A DNA stretch of 64,000 nucleotides from Jejuia sp. UBA6058 (lineage in GTDB: Bacteria > Bacteroidota > Bacteroidia > Flavobacteriales > Flavobacteriaceae): assembly GCA_002428965.1 (NCBI GenBank), contig DIYI01000017.1, forward strand, positions 374,658-438,657, given 5' to 3'. Below are positions 51,049-59,615 of the stretch, one piece after another. A model generated the notes under the pieces. It was not told where the DNA came from and did not search any database. It saw only the letters and a list, made by a program, of their open reading frames with translations. Position 1 is the stretch's first letter. The number at the start of each line of letters is the position of its first letter. Position numbers and translations under genes: made by a program.

Positions 51049-51201
51049 GTGAAAAAACAAGTTTTTAAATTCTTAGCCAAAATTAATAAAGCAGTACTCC
51101 CCAGTTATTCAAAACGCAGATTAGATTTATCTCAAGCTTCAAAATTACAACTGGCCATTATTGGATGGCGCTGGTATGTTACCAAAAATGCTTTGAACTA
51201 G
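51049..51201 (+). CDS. Small basic protein (flavobacterial type often labelled SsrA-binding protein)
   Basis: A 50-aa basic protein starting at GTG, KKQVFKFLAKINKAVLPSYS, then LDLSQASKLQLAIIGWRWYV. I recall near-identical short proteins in many flavobacteria; the common SsrA-binding label has no visible basis, since it has no SmpB fold. The only start in the frame is GTG. A -7 box at 51023-51030 supports expression. The function is unknown. Confidence 0.65.
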   Translation: MKKQVFKFLAKINKAVLPSYSKRRLDLSQASKLQLAIIGWRWYVTKNALN

Positions 51202-51262
51202 AATTTTAAATTTTAAAAACGCCTCTATAAATTAAATACTATACTAATTTCGTTTAAATAGG

Positions 51263-51270
51263 TATCTTTG
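51263..51270 (+). promoter_or_regulatory. -7 promoter element of the HTCS gene
   Basis: TATCTTTG fits TAnnTTTG exactly, 28 nt before the ATG at 51299. Confidence 0.5.
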
Positions 51271-51298
51271 AAATAGTGTTTCCCTAAAATCAAAGTTA

Positions 51299-54200
51299 AT
51301 GCGGTACCTAGTTTATAGTATTCTTTTATTATTTTCTTTATCCATAAATGTGATCGTTGCACAAAGCTATTTAAATGATGTAGTTTTTGAGCAAATTGGC
51401 ACCAATGATGGACTATCTCAAAATGATGTAAATGCTATTTATCAAGATGTTAATGGATACATGTGGTTTGCAACGCATGATGGCCTAAATAAATACGACG
51501 GATATAATTTCACAGTATACCTTCCTCAATCAAATAATCCAAAAAGTATTAGTAGCAACCTTGTTTTTACAATTGATGGCGACAAGAAGGGAAATCTTTG
51601 GATAGGCACCTCTGGCGATGGCTTGAACTACTTCAGTAGAAAAACTGAAGAATTTTTTCATTTTAAACACGATGCCAGCGACAAAACAAGCTTGAGTGAT
51701 GATAATATTTCCAAGATTTTGTTAGACTCAAAAAATAGATTGTGGATTGCTTCAAAAGAAGGAATTGACATGGCATTTACTGAAAATGGTATAACACAAC
51801 TTAAATTTAAAAATTTTAGTAAGAATCATAATTTTGATTCTGGAACTTGTTTTTTTGAAGACAGCAAAAACAATGTTTGGCTGGGTACTACAAATGGATT
51901 ATTTCTGGTAAAGGAAGGACGAACAAAAGAAAGTTTTTCTTTGGAGAGAGTAACGTACAGGTATTTTAACGTAAGAAGTATTTGTGAAATAAATGAAACC
52001 ATAATTTTAGGTGGCAACAACGGTTTATTCACATTACAAAACCGTAAAAACGGATATAGATTGCAAAAAGAATGGAGTAAAAACAACCTTGGTGCTATTA
52101 GTAATCTGCTTGCAAGTAACAACACAATTTGGGCGGGAACGGGTAACGGACTCTATAGCTTTAAAACCCAACCAGAAATATCTCTTTACAAAGAGTATCG
52201 CTATAATGCGGAAAATCCAAATTCCATTAATAAAAATATTATTAAATCTTTATATAAAGACAAAACGGGTCTCATATGGATAGGTACAAACGGGGGTGGT
52301 GTAAATAAATACGATCCTATTAGAAAGCCGTTCACTCATGTTAAAAGTACTACCCAAAAAGGGAGTTTAAGTTATGATAAAATAAGAGCCCTATACGAAG
52401 ACTCTAACAAAAACTTATGGGTAGGTACTGAAGGCGGAAATTTAAATATGCTTTCAGGCGAAAACAGCAACAACTACCTTGGTTTTAAGGAGTTTACGGA
52501 TATAAAAAAGACTTTCTCTATTGAGGAAATAAAGGTAGGCAGTAGAAATATACTCCTATTTGGTGGTGAGTCGCCTTATGGTATCTCTCAATTAGATATC
52601 ACTAATCCTAGAAACATTTCTCTATCTTCAAAATTAGACTTTTCTGGGATTTCTGGTAGTATTTTTACAATTTTAAACGATAGCGAAAATAATTTATGGA
52701 TTGGTTCTTATGCTGATGGCGTGTATCGCTGGTTGTATAACAATGATACAAATGAATATGTAAAAGACAAGCTTGCATCTAGTGAAAGGGACGTATTAAG
52801 CATTTCAAGTAGTATTATAAGAAATATCTTAGAGGATAAAAATGGTAATATTTGGTTTGCCACAGCTGATGGTATATCCATGTTAACCGATGAGGAAAAG
52901 CATAAAAAAAATCCAAAATTTCAAATTTTTAAACATGTTCCATTAGACGATAAAAGCCTAAGTCATAATTACATATTGGAGTTGTACGAGAGTAAAAACG
53001 GAGATTTGTGGATAGGTACTTTTGGTGGAGGGCTGAACAAATTTGTTCCAGAATCATCGGTTTCAAAGCCTTACTTCGTTGCGTATCAAGAAAAAGACGG
53101 ACTTTCCAACAATGTAGTTAAGGGAATTTTAGAAGACGATTATGGCAACCTATGGATATCAACTAATAAGGGAATTTCAAAGTTTGATCCAGAAAATGAA
53201 ACTTTCAAGAATTATGATGCAAATGATGGTTTGCAAGACAATGAATTTCAAGAATTAGCACGTTTAAGGCGAAAAAACGGAGAACTACTTTTTGGAGGTG
53301 TTAACGGTTTTAATGTTTTTGACCCTAACAATATTAAAGACAACCCTGTAGAAGGTGAAACTGTTATAACAGGCCTATCAATTTTCAATAAAAAAGTAAA
53401 AATTGGGGATACTATCAATGGCAGAATTTTGTTAGATGAACCTATTAGTAAAACCAAACAAGTAAACCTGAAATACAAGGAGAATAGTTTTGCAATAGAT
53501 TTTGCAGGATTACATTTTTCTGCCCCAAATAAAAATAATTATTTGTACAAGCTAGAGGGTTTTGATAAAGATTGGATATTCGCAAATTCACAAAAACGAC
53601 AAGCCACCTACACAAATTTATCACCAGGCACCTATACCTTTAAAGTAAGAGCCTCTAACAATGATAATATTTGGGATTCTAGTCCAGCACAAATCGAACT
53701 TGTGGTTGCACCGCCTTATTATCTTACAGGTTTCGCCTTTCTTATTTATGCCTTATTAATAATTGGAGCGCTATTACTTTACAGAAGGTTTACCATTATT
53801 AAAACTTCAAAAAAGCATAAACTAGAACTTGAACATATTGAAAGTGAAAAAAATGAAGAACTACAAAAGGCTAAATTAGAGTTTTTCACAAACATAACTC
53901 ACGAATTTACCACACCATTAACCTTAATTCAAGGCCCATTAAAGTATCTTCAAAAAAGAGGTAACTCTTTGTCTCATGAGACGAAACAAGAGCAGTATAA
54001 GCTCATGGAGAAAAATACGGACTACTTAATGCGACTTATTTCTCAGTTACTGGATTTCAGGAAAATAAATCAAGGCAAAATGCGCCTTGTAATGAGAAAT
54101 AGTAACATCGTAAACTTTATTAAAGAGGTAAGCGAACCCTTCCAATTTATGGCAAGAAAACAGCATATTATTTTTAAGGTTGAATCTAAAACTAATGGCA

Positions 54201-55495
54201 AATTGTCTTGGTTTGATCATGATGCCATTGAAAAAATAATAAATAACCTGCTTTCTAATGCTTTTAAATTTACACCCGAAAATGGTCGTATCAATATTAC
54301 GATTGGCTATCACAAAGAATTAGAAACTTCACCATCTTCTCAATTCCCCAGTTATGTCCAAATTGATGTTAAGGATTCTGGCCCTGGAATGTCTGAAGAC
54401 AAGGTTAAAAATATATTTGAGCGTTTCTTCTCAGAAAAGAATGAAGATAGAAAAGATGCAAAAGGCATGGGTATTGGTCTTACTTTCACTAAAGACCTCA
54501 TTGAGCTGCATCAGGGAGAAATAAAGGTAGAAAGCAAACTAAATGAGGGCACTTCTTTTATTGTAAAACTACCTACTGAAAAGAGGGCTTATACAGATAT
54601 TCCTGAAATTATATGTAAAGATGCATCAGAGAGTGACTTTCACTTACGCTCTTCTGAATCAGACTCCATGGCCATTAGTTTAAATGATGATATCGTTGAT
54701 AAAAGTCTTATGGATTCTGGTAATGATTTACCTATTTTACTTGTTGTTGATGATAATGAAGATATTAGAACATTTATTAAACAAGCTCTAAAGGACAAGT
54801 ATATTATATACGCCGCAGAAAATGGTGAAGAGGCTTTAGATATTCTTAGTGACATATCTCCTAAAATTGTGATAACGGATGTAATGATGCCGATTATGGA
54901 CGGAATTGAGCTATGTAAACACATAAAAAGTAAAAAGGAGACAAGCCACATTCCTGTAGTAATGCTAACTGCAAAACTATCTCAAGAAAATGAAATAATA
55001 GGTTTAAAGACAGGAGCAGACGCATACATTAGAAAGCCATTTGACATTGAACTTCTAGAGCTAAAACTTGAAAATATTCTTAAGCATAGAGAAGAATTAA
55101 GAAAAAAATTCAACTTAGATATTACACTACAGCCTAAAGAAATTACCGTAACATCTGTAGATGAACGCTTTTTAAATCAGGCAATAGAAATTGTTGAAAA
55201 GCATATGATGAATACAGACTTTAACGTAGAAATGCTAGTTAAAGAAATGGGGTACAGTAGAACAAATCTCTATAAAAAGTTTAAGGAAATCACAGGTTTA
55301 TCCTCAAGCGAATTCATAAGAAATATACGTCTAAAACGTGCGGTACAGTTATTTGAACAAAGTGATTTATCTGTAAAAGAAATTATGTACATGACAGGGT
55401 TTAACACCTCCTCTTATTTCGCTAAGTGTTTCAAAAAACAATTTGGTGTTAAACCTAGTGAATACGTCAGACAGAATAAAACAAAGGCAGAATAA
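51299..55495 (+). CDS. Hybrid two-component system regulator (HTCS)
   Basis: 1398 aa, all in one polypeptide. Signal peptide, then a periplasmic two-propeller sensor built of many GNLWIGTSGDGLNYF-type blades (about 25-700) and a Y_Y_Y domain (about 735-800); transmembrane helix near 805-828; histidine kinase with the phospho-His in NITHEFTTPLTLI (about 867) and an ATP domain with DSGPGMSEDKVKNIFERFFS; receiver with Asp in IVITDVMMP (about 1190); AraC DNA-binding domain (about 1285-1390, GYSRTNLYKKFKEITGLSSS). HTCS proteins usually sense oligosaccharides and switch on polysaccharide loci. Here it adjoins a sulfatase and a sugar transporter, so a sulfated glycan is a good guess. Confidence 0.93.
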   Translation: MRYLVYSILLLFSLSINVIVAQSYLNDVVFEQIGTNDGLSQNDVNAIYQDVNGYMWFATHDGLNKYDGYNFTVYLPQSNNPKSISSNLVFTIDGDKKGNLWIGTSGDGLNYFSRKTEEFFHFKHDASDKTSLSDDNISKILLDSKNRLWIASKEGIDMAFTENGITQLKFKNFSKNHNFDSGTCFFEDSKNNVWLGTTNGLFLVKEGRTKESFSLERVTYRYFNVRSICEINETIILGGNNGLFTLQNRKNGYRLQKEWSKNNLGAISNLLASNNTIWAGTGNGLYSFKTQPEISLYKEYRYNAENPNSINKNIIKSLYKDKTGLIWIGTNGGGVNKYDPIRKPFTHVKSTTQKGSLSYDKIRALYEDSNKNLWVGTEGGNLNMLSGENSNNYLGFKEFTDIKKTFSIEEIKVGSRNILLFGGESPYGISQLDITNPRNISLSSKLDFSGISGSIFTILNDSENNLWIGSYADGVYRWLYNNDTNEYVKDKLASSERDVLSISSSIIRNILEDKNGNIWFATADGISMLTDEEKHKKNPKFQIFKHVPLDDKSLSHNYILELYESKNGDLWIGTFGGGLNKFVPESSVSKPYFVAYQEKDGLSNNVVKGILEDDYGNLWISTNKGISKFDPENETFKNYDANDGLQDNEFQELARLRRKNGELLFGGVNGFNVFDPNNIKDNPVEGETVITGLSIFNKKVKIGDTINGRILLDEPISKTKQVNLKYKENSFAIDFAGLHFSAPNKNNYLYKLEGFDKDWIFANSQKRQATYTNLSPGTYTFKVRASNNDNIWDSSPAQIELVVAPPYYLTGFAFLIYALLIIGALLLYRRFTIIKTSKKHKLELEHIESEKNEELQKAKLEFFTNITHEFTTPLTLIQGPLKYLQKRGNSLSHETKQEQYKLMEKNTDYLMRLISQLLDFRKINQGKMRLVMRNSNIVNFIKEVSEPFQFMARKQHIIFKVESKTNGKLSWFDHDAIEKIINNLLSNAFKFTPENGRINITIGYHKELETSPSSQFPSYVQIDVKDSGPGMSEDKVKNIFERFFSEKNEDRKDAKGMGIGLTFTKDLIELHQGEIKVESKLNEGTSFIVKLPTEKRAYTDIPEIICKDASESDFHLRSSESDSMAISLNDDIVDKSLMDSGNDLPILLVVDDNEDIRTFIKQALKDKYIIYAAENGEEALDILSDISPKIVITDVMMPIMDGIELCKHIKSKKETSHIPVVMLTAKLSQENEIIGLKTGADAYIRKPFDIELLELKLENILKHREELRKKFNLDITLQPKEITVTSVDERFLNQAIEIVEKHMMNTDFNVEMLVKEMGYSRTNLYKKFKEITGLSSSEFIRNIRLKRAVQLFEQSDLSVKEIMYMTGFNTSSYFAKCFKKQFGVKPSEYVRQNKTKAE

Positions 55496-55500
55496 CTCAA

Positions 55501-57021
55501 TTATCTAATCCCAGTAGAAGCATCACTAATCCTTGTAGTTTTATAAAGTTCGAATAACTCAGTGATTTTCGCCTTATACTCTGGGTTGTCTATAAGATTT
55601 TCGCTTTCCTTTTCCAAGATGTTTTCTTCTAAATTGAATAAGGCCATAGGCGTCATTGTGTTATACGTCTTATCTTTTTTATCAAACTGAATTATTAATT
55701 TCCATCCGTTTTTTGTAATCATACCTTGTTTACCTGTTCCAGATTGTGTGATTAAAAAATCATGAGGTTTACTGGTTTCGTTTCCTTTAAGTAAATCCAG
55801 TAAGGATGAAGAATCCTTTGCTTGATTCTCCGCGATAGTTTGATTAGTAATATCAGCCAATGTAGCCAGAATATCAATACCTAAAATAGGCTCTGCAGAA
55901 ATTGATTTTGCATTAATTTCACCTGGCCACCATGCAATAAATGGTACACGAGTTCCTCCCTCATAACACTGATTTTTACTTCCGCGATAAATACCGCTAG
56001 ATTTATGACCTGCTTTTAAAGTACCTGAAACCCGTAATCCTCCATTATCAGAAGTAAATATAAATAGTGTATTATCATAAACACCTTGTTCTTTTAGAGT
56101 CTGAATTAACATTTCCATCTGGACGTCTAGTTCTTTGACCATATCTAAATGGTTGGAAGGTGTAGCACCCCTTATTTCTTTCCCGTTTAAAACTTTCGAT
56201 GGCGTATGTGGTTTATGTACAGCTTGAGAACAATAATACATAAAGAAGGGTTGTGTGGTATCCTCAGTGGCACTTTTGATGAAATTTACAGCTTTATTAG
56301 CTAGCAATTCTCCTGCATTAAAGGCATTCCAATTACTGTCTCCCAAACCTTCTTTCTTATCTAACTTGAAACCCATCTTTTTTGTCCGCTCATTAGTTAT
56401 CAAAACTATTTCAGAATCTTCCTTTATTGGCATCATCTTGCCATTTTCGTAAACTGCATAAGGTTCAGCTTGTATACCTGCTGGATACATAAAGCTGTAA
56501 TCAAAACCGTTTTGCACAGGCCCTTTATCAATTACTTTAGTAATATCTACGTTAATTTCGTGTTTCATACGGGGGCTTCTATACACCTCTGTGGGATCAT
56601 CTTTTTTAGCAAAATCCATCCCAAATCCCCATTTTCCAAAAAATGAAGTCTTGTAGCCTGCACGTTTCATTAATTTACCTAAAGTAAGTTGATCCTCTTC
56701 AATTGGAGAAGGTTGATAACTTCCCCAAACACCCCAAGGCGCATAACTCCTATAGCAATGACTTCCTGTCATAATTGCATATCGCGTTGGTGCGCACAAA
56801 GCGGCAGGAGAATGCGCATCTGTAAATACCATTCCCCCTTCTGATAACATATCTAGAGTAGGGGTTTCAACAACAATATTTTGAGATTGCAAATTTCTAT
56901 AATAGGAAATATCTCCAGTACCAATATCATCAGCCAAAACAACAATAACATTTGGTTGTTGTTGGGCATAAACACATATGCAACTACAAAGTAATAATAC
57001 GTATATCTTGAAACCTTTCAT
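55501..57021 (-). CDS. Secreted sulfatase, CxPxR type
   Basis: 506 aa. Signal peptide to about residue 20 (LCSCICVYAQ). The metal site begins VVLADDIGTGDISYYR (Asp31, Asp32), and the sulfatase signature SPAALCAPTRYAIMTG has Cys76, to be converted to formylglycine, followed by xPxR. FIFTSDNGGLRVSGTLKAGH supplies further metal ligands. Family S1; the substrate cannot be read from the sequence. It ends 5 nt from the convergent HTCS gene and precedes the MFS gene direction-wise, so it fits a carbohydrate sulfate locus. An anaerobic- or FGE-type maturase must lie elsewhere. Confidence 0.92.
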   Translation of the reverse strand: MKGFKIYVLLLCSCICVYAQQQPNVIVVLADDIGTGDISYYRNLQSQNIVVETPTLDMLSEGGMVFTDAHSPAALCAPTRYAIMTGSHCYRSYAPWGVWGSYQPSPIEEDQLTLGKLMKRAGYKTSFFGKWGFGMDFAKKDDPTEVYRSPRMKHEINVDITKVIDKGPVQNGFDYSFMYPAGIQAEPYAVYENGKMMPIKEDSEIVLITNERTKKMGFKLDKKEGLGDSNWNAFNAGELLANKAVNFIKSATEDTTQPFFMYYCSQAVHKPHTPSKVLNGKEIRGATPSNHLDMVKELDVQMEMLIQTLKEQGVYDNTLFIFTSDNGGLRVSGTLKAGHKSSGIYRGSKNQCYEGGTRVPFIAWWPGEINAKSISAEPILGIDILATLADITNQTIAENQAKDSSSLLDLLKGNETSKPHDFLITQSGTGKQGMITKNGWKLIIQFDKKDKTYNTMTPMALFNLEENILEKESENLIDNPEYKAKITELFELYKTTRISDASTGIR

Positions 57022-57042
57022 TAGTAAATTAATTTAGGAAAT

Positions 57043-57050
57043 CAAAATTA
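57043..57050 (-). promoter_or_regulatory. -7 promoter element of the sulfatase gene
   Basis: TAATTTTG on the minus strand fits TAnnTTTG, 21 nt before the ATG at 57021. Confidence 0.5.
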
Positions 57051-57124
57051 ACATAACACATTAAACTCTGCCATCACAAATGGTCATAATTCAGACTTTT
57101 ATAGATATTACAATTTTTTCAATT

Positions 57125-58687
57125 TTAATTTGTCAATTTGTCCTGTATCTCTTCTATGGATAATCCTTTTGTTTCAACCAAATATTTATAAAGAATGATC
57201 ATTCCAATAAAAACTGTACTTGCATAAAACAATAGAGTATTACTAATACCGAATGTTGACAACTGCGTGGGAAAAAATGCTTGAATCAACCAACTTACGG
57301 TACTGGTAATTAAGGTAAAAAAGGGAATAGCAATTCCTCGAATGGTATTTGGAAAAATTTCTGAAAAAAGTACCCACATTACGGGTCCCAAGGAAAAATG
57401 AAACGCTGCAATAAAACTCAAAATTCCAACCAATATTATAACGGCATTTATTCTAGCCGACTTCTGAATTAATAATCCCGCATATTCTCTTGCTTCTTCC
57501 TCCCCTACTGATTCTAATAAAGCCTTCTTAAGTTCTATATCACTGCCATACTCTACACCAATCATACCTTCCAATCTTTCAGAATTCTTTATTTCGGTCA
57601 TTTCCGAAACCGCGTCCTTGGTTAAAGTGTAAGCCGCTGTTTTAAATCCATAAAAAGCAATGGCTAAACTTATTACAACCCATAACATACCTCCTAATAT
57701 CATAGGTCTACGCCCTATTCTATCTACAAGAAATAAACCTAAAACAGTAAAAACCAAACCTGTTAAACCAGTCCAAATTGCTTGCATAAATGCTGCATCC
57801 GTTCCTAAACCTATTTGCTCAAAAACTGTGGGTGCATAAAACAATATGGCATTAATTCCAGAAGTTTGTTGTGCAATGGCAAGGGTTAAGGCAATAATAA
57901 AAATAACTCTGAACTTTTTATCAAAAACTCCTTTTAATTGGGCAAGTACAGAACGGTCGTCTGAACCCACGCCCAAACCATCTTTTATTTCTTCTAAATA
58001 TACATCTACTTTCTCTTGTGGTAGTAATTTAGATAGTGTTCTTCGCGCCTCGTCCACTTTACCCTTTAGAAATAACCAAGCTGGACTTCGCGGAACTGTA
58101 AACAACAAAACCAACCATAATAGTGCAGGAATTATTTCGGATCCTAACATCCATCGCCATGTATATTTATCAAATCCAAGATTAACCAACCAAGAAGCAT
58201 CTGATGATGCCCATTGTAAAATGAGATAATTGATAAAGTATGCACCAGATAATCCAACTACAATATTAATTTGAATCATTGTTACCAGTTTACCTCTTAA
58301 TTTTGGAGGAGCAATTTCACCAATGTACATTGATGCTAAGGAAATTGAGGTGAACGCTAATCCCCCTAAAAATCTAAACCCTAATAACGTCCAATAACCC
58401 GAGGCAAGCGTAGAACCAACTGCTGAAACCACATATAGAGCAGCAACAATCTGTAAAGTTTTCTTTCTACCGTACTCGTTACATGCATAACCGGCAAATA
58501 GTAAAGCTAATAAAACCCCAAGTGCTGGTGCTCCAACCACCATTCCAAGCTGAATTTCATTTAATCCAAATTCTTGAGAAATAAAATTGACAGTTCCAGA
58601 AATTAAAGCGGCGTCCAATCCAAAAACAAAGCCACCCATAGCAACTATGGTGGCGTATTTGTAAGCATTACTTTTGTATGAACTCAT
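57125..58687 (-). CDS. Sugar porter family MFS transporter
   Basis: 520 aa with 12 predicted helices. Sugar-porter signatures: YGRKKTLQIVAALYVV in loop 2-3, RIGRRPMILGGML in loop 8-9, PRSPAWLFLKGKVDEARRTL after helix 6, QQTSGINAILFYAPTVFEQI in helix 7 and the C-terminal VETKGLSIEEI. A loop of about 70 residues between helices 9 and 10 (NSERLEGMIGVEYGSDIELK) is longer than in xylose or glucose porters. It should import a monosaccharide with protons, likely one released by this locus. 103 nt upstream of the sulfatase gene. Confidence 0.9.
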   Translation of the reverse strand: MSSYKSNAYKYATIVAMGGFVFGLDAALISGTVNFISQEFGLNEIQLGMVVGAPALGVLLALLFAGYACNEYGRKKTLQIVAALYVVSAVGSTLASGYWTLLGFRFLGGLAFTSISLASMYIGEIAPPKLRGKLVTMIQINIVVGLSGAYFINYLILQWASSDASWLVNLGFDKYTWRWMLGSEIIPALLWLVLLFTVPRSPAWLFLKGKVDEARRTLSKLLPQEKVDVYLEEIKDGLGVGSDDRSVLAQLKGVFDKKFRVIFIIALTLAIAQQTSGINAILFYAPTVFEQIGLGTDAAFMQAIWTGLTGLVFTVLGLFLVDRIGRRPMILGGMLWVVISLAIAFYGFKTAAYTLTKDAVSEMTEIKNSERLEGMIGVEYGSDIELKKALLESVGEEEAREYAGLLIQKSARINAVIILVGILSFIAAFHFSLGPVMWVLFSEIFPNTIRGIAIPFFTLITSTVSWLIQAFFPTQLSTFGISNTLLFYASTVFIGMIILYKYLVETKGLSIEEIQDKLTN

Positions 58688-58833
58688 ATATTTTAATTTA
58701 GTTAGTTGTTAGAAATAAAATTGTGGAGTTGAATTTAATAAATTTAGTTTACACCTCTTAAAGAAATTTATTCAGGGAAACTATTGAAATAAAAAACGGA
58801 GAACATATTATTATAATACAATCTCCGTTTAAG

Positions 58834-58907
58834 TGACCTCGGCAGGATTCAAACCTGCAACCGCCTGAGCCGTAATCAGGTATTCTATTCAGTTGAACTA
58901 CGAGGCC
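58834..58907 (-). tRNA. tRNA-Arg (anticodon ACG)
   Basis: A 74-nt cloverleaf on the minus strand: acceptor GGCCTCG/CGAGGTC (one G-T pair), D arm GTTC/GAAT, anticodon stem CCTGA/TCAGG with loop TTACGGC, five-base variable loop, T arm GCAGG/CCTGC with TTTGAAT. Discriminator A; CCA is not encoded. The A at position 34 would be deaminated to inosine by TadA to read CGN codons. Confidence 0.95.
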
Positions 58908-58921
58908 TTTTTAAGTGGCTG

Positions 58922-58949
58922 CAAATATACATTTTTTATTAAAATGCAA
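58922..58949 (-). promoter_or_regulatory. Promoter of tRNA-Arg
   Basis: On the minus strand TTG (58947-58949), a 17-nt gap and TATATTTG (58922-58929), followed by CAGCC. This is a full consensus promoter 15 nt upstream of the tRNA. Confidence 0.65.
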
Positions 58950-59432
58950 CCAAACTTTTATTTCAAATTAGAAATTAGTTTGTTCTACTTATAAACTAAA
59001 TCCTTTAGTTGATCAAAATTTAGAACCTTTGCTTAAAATTAAATGAATTAGAAAGCAATAAATCTATTAGCCATCTCCTCAAATAGTAAAACCAAAATTG
59101 AAAAATTTAAAATTTTGGACTATTCGTAAAGAGATTAATTAAAATATCATAATAAATTTTATTGGAGAAGTAAGTTATTTATCAATAACAATGAATTAAT
59201 GAGGAAATTTTTGAAATTATAAAAAGTAAAACTCACAAAAAATAATATTTATTTATTCTCAAAAATTTATCAAAAAAAATATGGTATTGGTAATTTTAAA
59301 GCTAATAATAAAGATATTGTTATTTGCAAAAAAAAACCCACCATTCTGATAATTAACTAATTAAGTCGACGAAATACAACTACACATAAATTAACGGTTA
59401 TTCAACGAATAAAAATGCCATGTAAAGATTAG
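58950..59432. other. AT-rich gene-free stretch
   Basis: About 480 bp of very AT-rich DNA with many stop codons in all frames. I see no RNA gene, repeat or credible small ORF here. Short A and T runs (for example 59270-59280 and 59329-59337) are the only structure. Confidence 0.6.
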
Positions 59433-59465
59433 TTGAAAGTTTTAAACTTTCAAACTTTAATTTTG
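59433..59465 (+). promoter_or_regulatory. Palindromic operator within the promoter of the malectin-protein gene
   Basis: TTGAAAGTTT-T-AAACTTTCAA (59433-59453) is a perfect 10-bp inverted repeat. Its first three bases also serve as TTG -33 element: 22 nt later TAATTTTG (59458-59465) gives the -7 box. The leader to the ATG at 59616 is about 145 nt and holds no ORF. Confidence 0.55.
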
Positions 59466-59615
59466 TCCAAGGTCAAGTATAAGTCCACTGTTGACTGGTA
59501 CTTATTTGGCCGAATTGATTGATAGCAAAATAATATACCCAAATGAAACTATTTGGAAGAAGGAAGCACATAAAACTTCAAAAGAGTTTTAGAACGATTT
59601 AATTTATTTGTTATT

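Noticed and set aside
58950..59432. CRISPR array or small RNA cluster in the AT-rich gap
   Set aside because: No regularly spaced repeats, no stable hairpin with T tract and no promoter-terminator pair were seen.
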